6,989 bases of DNA, taken from assembly GCA_003694425.1 (NCBI GenBank), contig RFJX01000155.1, positions 1-6,989 on the forward strand, given 5' to 3'. Source of the stretch: Gammaproteobacteria bacterium (GTDB lineage: Bacteria; Pseudomonadota; Gammaproteobacteria; J113). Positions 1 through 6,989 of this stretch are shown piece after piece. The notes under the pieces are model-generated. The model was not told the DNA's origin and searched no databases. It saw nothing but the letters and a program-made list of their open reading frames with translations. Position numbers and translations under genes: made by a program. Positions within the stretch are counted from its first letter, which is position 1. Every line of letters begins with the position of its first letter.

Positions 1-1804
<1,804 letters not shown>

Positions 1805-1812
<8 letters not shown>

Positions 1813-3259
1813 GCCAACCGGATTTCTCGAATACGAGCGTCTCGATCGCGGCTACAAGCCGGTCGCGGACCGGGTGACCAACTACGACGAGTTCGTGATC
1901 CCGCTGAAGGAGGAGGACCTGAAGGTCCAGGGGGCCCGTTGCATGGACTGCGGCATCCCCTACTGCCACAGTGGCTGCCCGGTGGACAACCTGATCCCGG
2001 ACTGGAACGACCTGGTCTATCGCGGCAAGTGGCGCGAGGCGATCGAGGTGCTCCATTCCACCAACAACTTCCCCGAGTTCACCGGCCGGATCTGCCCGGC
2101 CCCCTGCGAGGCGGCCTGCACCCTGAACCTCGACGACAATCCGGTCACCATCAAGAGCATCGAGTGCGCCATCGTCGACCGGGCCTGGGAGGAGGGCTGG
2201 ATCAAGCCTCTGGTGCCGCGGCACCGCACCGGGAAGCGGGTCGCGGTGGTGGGCTCCGGCCCGGCGGGACTGGCCTGCGCCCAGCAGCTCGCCCGCGCCG
2301 GTCACGAGGTGGACGTGTTCGAGAAACAGGACCGGATCGGCGGCCTGCTGCGCTACGGCATCCCCGATTTCAAGCTCAACAAGAGGCTGATCGACCGGCG
2401 CATCAGCCAGATGCGCACCGAAGGGGTCAACTTCCACACCAATGCCCATGTCGGCGCCAACGTGCCGCTGGAGCAGCTGCGCGAGCAGTATGACGTCATC
2501 GTCCTGGCGGGCGGGTCCGAGCAGCCGCGTGACCTCGAGGTGCCGGGGCGGGAGCTGGAGGGGATCCACTTCGCCATGGAGTTTCTCCGCGCCAACAGCA
2601 AGCGGGTCCAGGGAGTCCCCCTGCGGGACGACGAATTCATCGACGCGCACGACCGCCACGTCATCGTCATCGGTGGTGGCGATACCGGCTCCGACTGCAT
2701 CGGCACCTCCAATCGCCACGGCGCCCGCTCCATCACCCAGCTCGAGATCCTGCCCCGTCCCCCCGAGAAGGAGGACAAGCTCACCACCTGGCCCTACTGG
2801 CCCAACCGCCTGCGCACCTCCACCTCCCAGGAGGAGGGGTGCGAGCGCATGTGGTCGGTCTCCACCAAGGCCTTCATCGGAGACGAGAACGGGCATGTGA
2901 AGGCGATCCGCTGCGTGAAGGTGGAATGGAACCGGGACGAACAGGGGCGCTGGCAGATGTCCGAGGTGAAGGGCTCGGAGTTCGAGCTGCCGGCCGATCT
3001 GGTGCTCCTGGCCATGGGCTTCGTCCATCCGGTGCACGAGGGTCTGCTGCAGCAGCTGGGGGTCGAGCTGGACGACCGCGGCAACGTCCGCGGCGCGACC
3101 GGGGGCGAGAAGGCCTATCACACCTCCATCGAGGGCGTGTTCGCCGCCGGCGACATGCGCCGCGGCCAGTCCCTGGTGGTCTGGGCCATCCGCGAAGGCC
3201 GCCAGTGCGCCCGCGCCGTGGACGAATACCTGATGGGCTCCTCCGTCCTGCCCCGCTGA
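1805..3259 (+). CDS. gltD: Glutamate synthase (NADPH) small subunit
   Basis: The beta subunit of GOGAT takes electrons from NADPH through FAD and passes them to the iron-sulfur centres and FMN of GltB. The protein is 484 residues, a normal length. Near the N-terminus are two cysteine groups for 4Fe-4S clusters: Cys46, Cys49, Cys54, Cys58 ([14 protein letters not shown]) and Cys97, Cys101, Cys105 (CPAPCEAAC). The FAD-binding Rossmann motif is [12 protein letters not shown] (147-158), followed by [16 protein letters not shown]. The NADPH-binding motif is [13 protein letters not shown] (286-298). The C-terminal FAD-contact segment is [13 protein letters not shown] (444-456). The ATG at 1805 is chosen for its good ribosome binding site and because [17 protein letters not shown] matches the usual GltD N-terminus. 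It overlaps gltB by 8 bases, so the two form one operon. All key residues are present. Related oxidoreductase subunits share the fold, but directly downstream of gltB the assignment is secure. Confidence 0.97.
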
Positions 3260-3268
3260 GAATCGGGT

Positions 3269-3296
3269 TCACCACGGAGGCACGGAGATCACGGAG
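3269..3296 (+). repeat. Left terminal inverted repeat, three CACGGAG heptamers
   Basis: The heptamer CACGGAG occurs at 3273, 3281 and 3290, giving spacings of 8 and 9 bases. The whole 28-base arm begins TCACCACGGAGG, 9 bases after the gltD stop codon. It is the reverse complement of 3559-3586 except at three positions. One of those three would be a G-U pair in RNA. Confidence 0.9.
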
Positions 3297-3395
3297 GGGA
3301 TAGTGTGTTTTGCAATCAATACCCGGTCATCATTCCCTCTCGTCAGGGGATCGGCTATTCGACTCCTTGTCGGGTGAAGTCTGTAGGGAACATCG

Positions 3396-3421
3396 AAAAA
3401 CCGCTGTCCGGAGCGGTTTTT
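3396..3421 (+). terminator. Rho-independent terminator-like hairpin, possibly bidirectional
   Basis: A perfect 10-base-pair stem, AAAAACCGCT (3396-3405) with AGCGGTTTTT (3412-3421), encloses the loop GTCCGG. The G+C-rich core CCGCT/AGCGG is followed by five T on the + strand and, by symmetry, on the - strand. It lies about 140 bases after the gltD stop and is the best candidate for ending gltBD transcription. If it works, hemE needs either read-through or its own promoter in 3422-3582. Confidence 0.75.
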
Positions 3422-3489
3422 CTTGCCGGGACCGCAAAATGTGATTTCGCAGTTCCTTCGGGATCAATGCCATGCAGGCTTTGGTTCCG

Positions 3490-3507
3490 CCGCACATCCT
3501 TGTGCGG
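3490..3507. repeat. Perfect 7-bp hairpin inside the element
   Basis: CCGCACA (3490-3496) and TGTGCGG (3501-3507) are exact reverse complements around the loop TCCT. No T-run follows, so it is not an intrinsic terminator. It lies 4 bases before the next hairpin, and the two together give the right half of the element a folded look. Confidence 0.6.
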
Positions 3508-3511
3508 AGTA

Positions 3512-3536
3512 GGCACTTCGAGTTTTTCGAAGCGCC
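3512..3536. repeat. Imperfect 10-bp hairpin inside the element
   Basis: GGCACTTCGA (3512-3521) pairs with TCGAAGCGCC (3527-3536) apart from one A-C mismatch, with loop GTTTT. It ends about 22 bases before the right inverted repeat. Its T-run is in the loop, so a terminator role is unlikely. Its function is unknown. Confidence 0.6.
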
Positions 3537-3558
3537 CGGTAGCCTGTAACCAGAAAAA

Positions 3559-3586
3559 CTCCGTGCCCTCTGTGCCTCCGTGGTGA
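3559..3586 (-). repeat. Right terminal inverted repeat, overlapping the hemE start
   Basis: On the + strand this arm reads as three heptamers, CTCCGTG (3559), CTCTGTG (3568) and CTCCGTG (3576), and ends in TGGTGA. It is the reverse complement of 3269-3296 at 25 of 28 positions. The hemE start codon GTG at 3583-3585 falls inside this arm, within bases that are shared with the left copy. Confidence 0.9.
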
Positions 3587-4650
3587 GTACAATAAAAAAC
3601 GACCGCCTGCTGAAGGCGCTGATGCGCCAGCCGGTGGATTGCACGCCGGTGTGGCTGATGCGCCAGGCGGGGCGCTACCTGCCGGAGTATCGCGCCACCC
3701 GGGCGCAGGCGGGGGATTTCGTCACCCTCTGCCGGACCCCGGAACTCGCCTGTGAGGTGACCCTCCAGCCGCTGCGCCGCTATGACCTGGACGCGGCCAT
3801 CCTCTTCTCCGACATCCTCACCATTCCCGACGCCATGGGGCTCGGGCTCTCGCTCGACGAGGGCATCGGCCCCCGCTTCGAGCGACCGGTGCGCGATGTC
3901 GCCGCCATCGAGGCGCTCGGGATACCCGACCCGGAGCTGGAGCTGGGTTACGTGATGGAGGCGGTACGGCTCATCCGGCGGGAGCTGGCCGGTGCCGTTC
4001 CTCTCATCGGCTTCTGCGGCAGCCCCTGGACCCTCGCCACCTACATGGTGGAGGGGGGCGGCAGCCGGGAATTCCGCCTGGCCAAGAAGCTGATGTACGA
4101 CGAGCCCCGGGCCATGCACTCCCTGCTGGACAAGCTCTCCCGTGCGGCGACCGCCTACCTCAACGCCCAGATCGCCGCCGGCGTGGATGTGGTGATGGTG
4201 TTCGATACCTGGGGCGGCGTCCTCAGCACCCCGGACTACCACGAGTTCTCCCTGCCCTACATGCGGCGCATCGTGGAGGGGCTGCAGCGGGAGCGGGAAG
4301 GGCGCCGGATCCCGGCGATCCTCTTCACCAAGGGGGGAGGACTGTGGCTGGAGTCGATCGCCGCGAGCGGCTGCGACGCCGTTGGTATCGACTGGGTCTG
4401 TGACCTCGGTTCGGCCCGTGAGCGGGTCGGGCAGCGGGTGGCGCTGCAGGGCAACCTCGATCCGGAAATGCTCTATGCCTCCCCCCAGCGGCTGCGCCAG
4501 GGGGTGGCCGACGTGCTGGCGGCCTATGGCGAGGGACCGGGCCACGTATTCAACCTGGGGCACGGCGTCACCCCTCAGGTGGATCCGGAACAGGTGCGGC
4601 TCCTGGTCGACGCGGTGCACGAGCTCAGCGCATCCTGTCACCGCCGGTGA
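3583..4650 (+). CDS. hemE: Uroporphyrinogen III decarboxylase
   Basis: HemE removes the four acetate carboxyl groups of uroporphyrinogen III to give coproporphyrinogen III in cytoplasmic haem synthesis; no cofactor is needed. From the GTG at 3583 the protein has 355 residues (E. coli HemE has 354) and lines up with E. coli without gaps through the active-site positions: [10 protein letters not shown] with Arg27 and Arg31, Asp77 in LFSDIL, Tyr154 in [14 protein letters not shown] at 207-212 and His327 in FNLGHG. The start at 3583 gives M-S-T-I-K-N-D-R, colinear with the E. coli N-terminus M-T-E-L-K-N-D-R. A GTG at 3580 would add one residue. No Shine-Dalgarno is visible before either; the bases upstream are pyrimidine-rich repeat. 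An internal ATG at 3622 (Met14) has GAAGG 5 bases before it and is a possible weaker alternative start. The stop overlaps the start of popT. Enzyme identity is secure; the exact start is less so. Confidence 0.96.
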   Translation: MSTIKNDRLLKALMRQPVDCTPVWLMRQAGRYLPEYRATRAQAGDFVTLCRTPELACEVTLQPLRRYDLDAAILFSDILTIPDAMGLGLSLDEGIGPRFERPVRDVAAIEALGIPDPELELGYVMEAVRLIRRELAGAVPLIGFCGSPWTLATYMVEGGGSREFRLAKKLMYDEPRAMHSLLDKLSRAATAYLNAQIAAGVDVVMVFDTWGGVLSTPDYHEFSLPYMRRIVEGLQREREGRRIPAILFTKGGGLWLESIAASGCDAVGIDWVCDLGSARERVGQRVALQGNLDPEMLYASPQRLRQGVADVLAAYGEGPGHVFNLGHGVTPQVDPEQVRLLVDAVHELSASCHRR

Positions 4651-5591
4651 GCGGGGAGGGTGACAGGCCGGCGCCGCTGCAGGCCCTGCTCACCGCGCTC
4701 AAGGGATTCTGCATGGGGGCCGCGGACGTGGTCCCGGGGATCAGCGGAGGGACCATGGCCTTCGTTCTGGGTATCTATCCGCAGCTCCTCGCCGCCATCC
4801 GCTCCTTCGATCTGGCCTGGCTGGGCGCGCTGCTGCGGCTGGACCTCGCCACGGCGCTGCGCCGACCGCATCTCCCCTTCCTCCTCCCCCTGCTGACCGG
4901 AATAGGCACTGCCCTCTGGTTCTTCACCCACGTCATCCCCCTGCCGCGACTGCTGCGGGTCCACCCGGAGCCGGTCTACGGGCTCTTCTTCGGCCTCATC
5001 GGAGGCTCGGTGCTGGTGCTGTGGCGCGAGCTGCGGATCCGGGGCCTGGTCGATATCGGCCATCTCCTGCTGGGCGCGGGGCTCGCGGCGCTGGTGCTGA
5101 ATCTGGTGCCGGTGGCCACGCCCGAGACCTGGTGGTTCGTGATGTTCAGCGGCTCCCTGGCGATCTGCGCCATGATCCTGCCCGGGATCTCCGGATCCTA
5201 CATCCTGTTGCTGCTGAACAAGTATGCCTATGTGCTGGAGGCGGTCGGCAGTTTCGATCTGCGGGTCCTGCTGCCCTTCGCCGTCGGCGCCGCCGCCGGG
5301 CTCGCCCTCTTCTCCCGGCTCCTCTCCTGGCTGCTGGTGCGCTTCTACCATCCGGTGATGGCGGTCATCACCGGTTTTCTCATCGCCTCGCTGTGGCGGA
5401 TCTGGCCCTGGCAGGAACGCATCTACGCCAGCGTGGCCGGCCGTCAGGTCCCCCTGCAGAGCCATCCGCGCTGGCCCGACCCCGCGGCCGGGGGGGATTT
5501 CGTGCTGGTGGTCGCGCTGGCCGCAGGCGGCCTGTTGCTGGTGCTGGCGGTGGATGCCATCGCCCGCCGGCTGCGCGCCTCCGGCGGGTGA
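4647..5591 (+). CDS. popT: DUF368 family undecaprenyl-phosphate translocase (PopT-like)
   Basis: This polytopic inner-membrane protein of 314 residues belongs to the DUF368 family. Members were shown to flip undecaprenyl phosphate back across the cytoplasmic membrane so that the lipid carrier can be reused for peptidoglycan and surface glycans. The family signature appears twice: [18 protein letters not shown] (19-36) and [18 protein letters not shown] (173-190), consistent with an internal inverted duplication. Other family marks are the GxY motif FVLGIYPQL (39-47) and [13 protein letters not shown] (243-255). Hydrophobic segments are visible at about 76-93, 110-126, 138-155, 162-190, 207-232, 237-250 and 285-302. 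The start is the GTG in GTGA shared with the hemE stop. No Shine-Dalgarno is evident, so it is probably translated by coupling to hemE; later ATG codons would cut into the first signature. The function is taken from characterised family members, not shown here. Which partner flippases the cell has is not visible. Confidence 0.93.
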   Translation: MSGEGDRPAPLQALLTALKGFCMGAADVVPGISGGTMAFVLGIYPQLLAAIRSFDLAWLGALLRLDLATALRRPHLPFLLPLLTGIGTALWFFTHVIPLPRLLRVHPEPVYGLFFGLIGGSVLVLWRELRIRGLVDIGHLLLGAGLAALVLNLVPVATPETWWFVMFSGSLAICAMILPGISGSYILLLLNKYAYVLEAVGSFDLRVLLPFAVGAAAGLALFSRLLSWLLVRFYHPVMAVITGFLIASLWRIWPWQERIYASVAGRQVPLQSHPRWPDPAAGGDFVLVVALAAGGLLLVLAVDAIARRLRASGG

Positions 5592-5613
5592 ACCCGGTTG
5601 ACGGTCCCGCCGG
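5581..5613 (+). other. G+C-rich hairpin over the popT stop codon
   Basis: CCGGCGGG (5581-5588) and CCCGCCGG (5606-5613) are exact complements. An inner stem ACC/GGT (5592-5594 with 5603-5605) stacks directly on the right side, leaving loop CGGTTGAC, with the popT TGA bulged on the left. No T-run follows, so it is not a standard intrinsic terminator. It could slow transcription or protect the upstream message. The possible -35 box TTGACG lies mostly in its loop. Confidence 0.5.
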
Positions 5614-5629
5614 TGCCGGTGACTATAAT
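5598..5629 (+). promoter_or_regulatory. Putative sigma-70 promoter of the kinase gene
   Basis: A perfect -10 hexamer TATAAT is at 5624-5629. TTGACG at 5598-5603 resembles a -35 box, but the spacer is 20 bases, longer than the usual 16-18. Six bases separate the -10 from the ATG at 5636, so transcription would start at or next to the start codon. The -10 stands out in G+C-rich surroundings. The pairing with this -35 is uncertain. Confidence 0.5.
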
Positions 5630-5635
5630 GACCTG

Positions 5636-6989
5636 ATGGAGATCCCCGGCTACAGGATCATACGGCCGATCGGCAAGGGTGGCATGGCCACGGCCTACCT
5701 TGCCATCCAGGAGTCGCTCGAGCGCCAGGTGGTGCTCAAGGTGCTCTCGCCGGGACCCGCCGATACCGCCGAGAGCGTCGAGCGCTTTCTCAACGAGGGG
5801 CGCATCGTCGCCTCCCTGCGCCACCCCAACATCATCACCATCTACGACATCGGCATCGCCGACGAGGTGATCTACATCTCGATGGAATATGTCGAGGGGG
5901 GAGACCTCAAGCAGCGGATGGCCGAATTCTCGGTCCCGGAGAAGGCGCTGGAGCTGCTGCTGAAGATCGGCAGCGCCCTGGATGCGGTCCATCAGCGCGG
6001 GATCATCCACCGCGACGTGAAACCGGGGAACATCCTGTTCCGCGACGAGGAGACGCCCCTGCTGACCGACTTCGGCATCGCCAAGCAGACCGCCATCGAC
6101 CATGACCTGACCTCCACCGGCCTGTTCGTCGGCAGCCCCAACTACATGGCGCCGGAACAGGCCGAAGGGGGCGCTGTGGACGGTCGCGCCGATCTCTACA
6201 GCCTGGGGGTCATCTTCCACGAGATGCTCACCGGCCGCAAACCCTACGAGGGACGGACCGTGGTGGAGATCCTGATGCTCCACCGGCAGGCGCCCATCCC
6301 GAAGCTGCCCCCGGATCTGGAGGTCTATCAGGAGCTGCTGGAGCTGCTGCTGGCGAAACGGCCGCGTGACCGCTTCCGCGACGCCCGCAGCATGATCGAC
6401 TACATCGAGAGGATGCAGCGCAGCGGCCTGTTCGGCAGCCGTGAGGCCCTGGTCAGGGCGCCGGAGATCGACATCACCGGAGAGCATCCGGTGGTCGCAC
6501 CCCCTGCCGCAGAGCCCCCGGCCGCGGCCGTGGAGGGCGGCCGCCGTCACACCCTCCTCGGCGTGCTCCTGTTTCTGGCGGTGACCTTCTTCGCCGGCGT
6601 GAAGTACCTGGAGCACCGGCTCCTGGAGAACGGGCCGGAGGTGGTCCAGGTGCCCGAACAGATCCCCGATCTGCGCCCTCCGCCCCCCGCCCCGGCCGCC
6701 AGGCAGCCGCTGAAGCTGGATGAGGAGAAGGTCCTGCGGGCGCTCTCCTGGCTGGGCCGTCACAGCCTGGCGGAATATCGCCTGGTGACGCCGCCGAAGG
6801 ACAACGCCTATTACTATTTCTCCCGGATGCTGGAGATCGACCCGGCCAGCGAGGAGGCGCGCCGGGGGCTGAAGCAGATTGCCGAGCGCTATGCCCTGCT
6901 GGCGGAGGAGGCGGTGGCGCGCAACGACGGGCTGAAGGCACTCGGTTTCATCGAGATGGGGCTGAAGATCGACCCGGAAAACCGCACCC
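5636..6989 (+). CDS. Membrane-anchored Ser/Thr protein kinase with TPR-like C-terminal region (3' end outside window)
   Basis: This is a Hanks-type Ser/Thr kinase; 451 residues are visible and the frame is still open at the window end. All catalytic elements are present: glycine loop IGKGGMATAY (12-21), Lys35 in VVLKVL, alpha-C Glu54, HRDVKPGN (125-132, catalytic Asp127), DFG (145-147) and APE (172-174). The activation loop has Thr159, Ser160 and Thr161 as candidate autophosphorylation sites. A Pro/Ala-rich linker (about 285-298) leads to one membrane segment (306-322), then a proline-rich stretch. A helical region follows (about 360-451) with two TPR-like units, each ending in the L-x-I-D-P pattern (399-403, 443-447). 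This predicts a cytoplasmic kinase with a periplasmic sensor part. The ATG at 5636 is the only good in-frame start after popT; there is no Shine-Dalgarno. PASTA repeats are not seen in the visible part. The missing C-terminus may carry another domain. Substrate and signal are unknown. Confidence 0.93.
   Translation, partial: MEIPGYRIIRPIGKGGMATAYLAIQESLERQVVLKVLSPGPADTAESVERFLNEGRIVASLRHPNIITIYDIGIADEVIYISMEYVEGGDLKQRMAEFSVPEKALELLLKIGSALDAVHQRGIIHRDVKPGNILFRDEETPLLTDFGIAKQTAIDHDLTSTGLFVGSPNYMAPEQAEGGAVDGRADLYSLGVIFHEMLTGRKPYEGRTVVEILMLHRQAPIPKLPPDLEVYQELLELLLAKRPRDRFRDARSMIDYIERMQRSGLFGSREALVRAPEIDITGEHPVVAPPAAEPPAAAVEGGRRHTLLGVLLFLAVTFFAGVKYLEHRLLENGPEVVQVPEQIPDLRPPPPAPAARQPLKLDEEKVLRALSWLGRHSLAEYRLVTPPKDNAYYYFSRMLEIDPASEEARRGLKQIAERYALLAEEAVARNDGLKALGFIEMGLKIDPENRT

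Larger units (their letters stand above)
3269..3586. mobile_element. MITE-like non-coding element with 28-base terminal inverted repeats
   Basis: This stretch fills the gap between gltD and hemE. Its outer ends are inverted repeats (3269-3296 and 3559-3586) matching at 25 of 28 positions. The interior 3301-3540 is about 53% G+C by hand count, clearly below the flanking genes, and has no credible gene on either strand. It contains a terminator-like hairpin (3396-3421) and two further hairpins (3490-3507, 3512-3536). There is no transposase, so if mobile it would be non-autonomous. The end motif belongs to a family of repeats I recognise from many bacterial intergenic regions (ACCACGGAGGCACGGAG and A-for-G variants), whose translation gives spurious peptides such as HHGGTEGTE. 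The mobile nature is inference: I see no clear target-site duplication. It could also be a pair of protein-binding repeats around a structured spacer. Confidence 0.6.

Noticed and set aside
3355..3375. Bases resembling a tRNA T-arm (TTCGACTCC)
   Set aside because: No acceptor, D-arm or anticodon arm can be built around it on either strand; only a short stem CGAC/GTCG is present.
3423..3550. Possible sigma-70 promoter for hemE in the element (for example TTGCCG at 3423 or TGTAAC at 3545)
   Set aside because: Neither hexamer has an acceptable partner at 16-18 bases, so no promoter is called.
3580..3582. GTG at 3580 as the hemE start
   Set aside because: It adds a residue before the E. coli-like N-terminus; the GTG at 3583 gives exact colinearity. 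The two cannot be told apart with certainty from sequence.
3305..3586. Small + strand ORF of 93 codons inside the element
   Set aside because: It crosses the terminator hairpin, two other hairpins and the right inverted repeat, has no ribosome binding site and resembles no protein I know.
3330..3644. Small - strand ORF of 104 codons inside the element
   Set aside because: It starts antisense inside hemE and then reads the repeat arm ([10 protein letters not shown], a typical spurious repeat peptide); no ribosome binding site or domain.
3355..4641. Long - strand frame through hemE into the repeat element
   Set aside because: It is antisense to the active-site motifs of hemE and its C-terminal part is translated repeat (HHGGTEGTE type), a known source of spurious ORFs.
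4638..5465. - strand open frame opposite popT
   Set aside because: The product is a Glu/Gln/His/Arg-rich antisense shadow; the + strand carries both DUF368 signatures.
5444..6763. Long - strand open frame opposite the kinase gene
   Set aside because: The + strand frame from 5636 has every kinase motif and stays open to the window end; the antisense frame has no recognisable domain.

Overview
The window reads as a chromosomal stretch of a high-G+C proteobacterium, most likely a gammaproteobacterium. The gene order gltB-gltD-hemE is the one known from Pseudomonas and relatives, and the HemE protein aligns with E. coli HemE without gaps at all the active-site positions I can compare. Hand counts give about 65% G+C in a sample of gltB. 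No species can be named from the sequence alone. All genes are on the + strand.

Layout: (1) 1-1812, the 3' 40% or so of gltB (glutamate synthase large subunit, FMN/3Fe-4S and GXGXG domains). (2) 1805-3259, complete gltD (small subunit), overlapping gltB by 8 bases. (3) 3260-3582, a non-coding stretch of about 320 bases, poorer in G+C (about 53% over 3301-3540). It is framed by 28-base inverted repeats built of CACGGAG heptamers and holds a terminator-like hairpin and two further hairpins. (4) 3583-4650, hemE (uroporphyrinogen decarboxylase), whose GTG start lies inside the right inverted repeat. (5) 4647-5591, a DUF368/PopT undecaprenyl-phosphate translocase, overlapping hemE by 4 bases. (6) 5636 to the end, a membrane-anchored Ser/Thr protein kinase with a periplasmic TPR-like region, open at the window edge. 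A TATAAT box just upstream suggests a leaderless transcript.

How they fit: gltBD makes glutamate from glutamine and 2-oxoglutarate. Glutamate is the precursor of 5-aminolevulinate in the C5 tetrapyrrole route, so the neighbouring hemE is metabolically related. PopT recycles the lipid carrier for cell-wall and surface-glycan synthesis, and the kinase may sense the envelope; that last link is inference from adjacency only.

The core genes are ordinary. The most interesting parts are the repeat element wedged between gltD and hemE, which appears to have replaced the leader and possibly the start codon of hemE, and the compact popT-kinase junction with a hairpin and a putative leaderless promoter.
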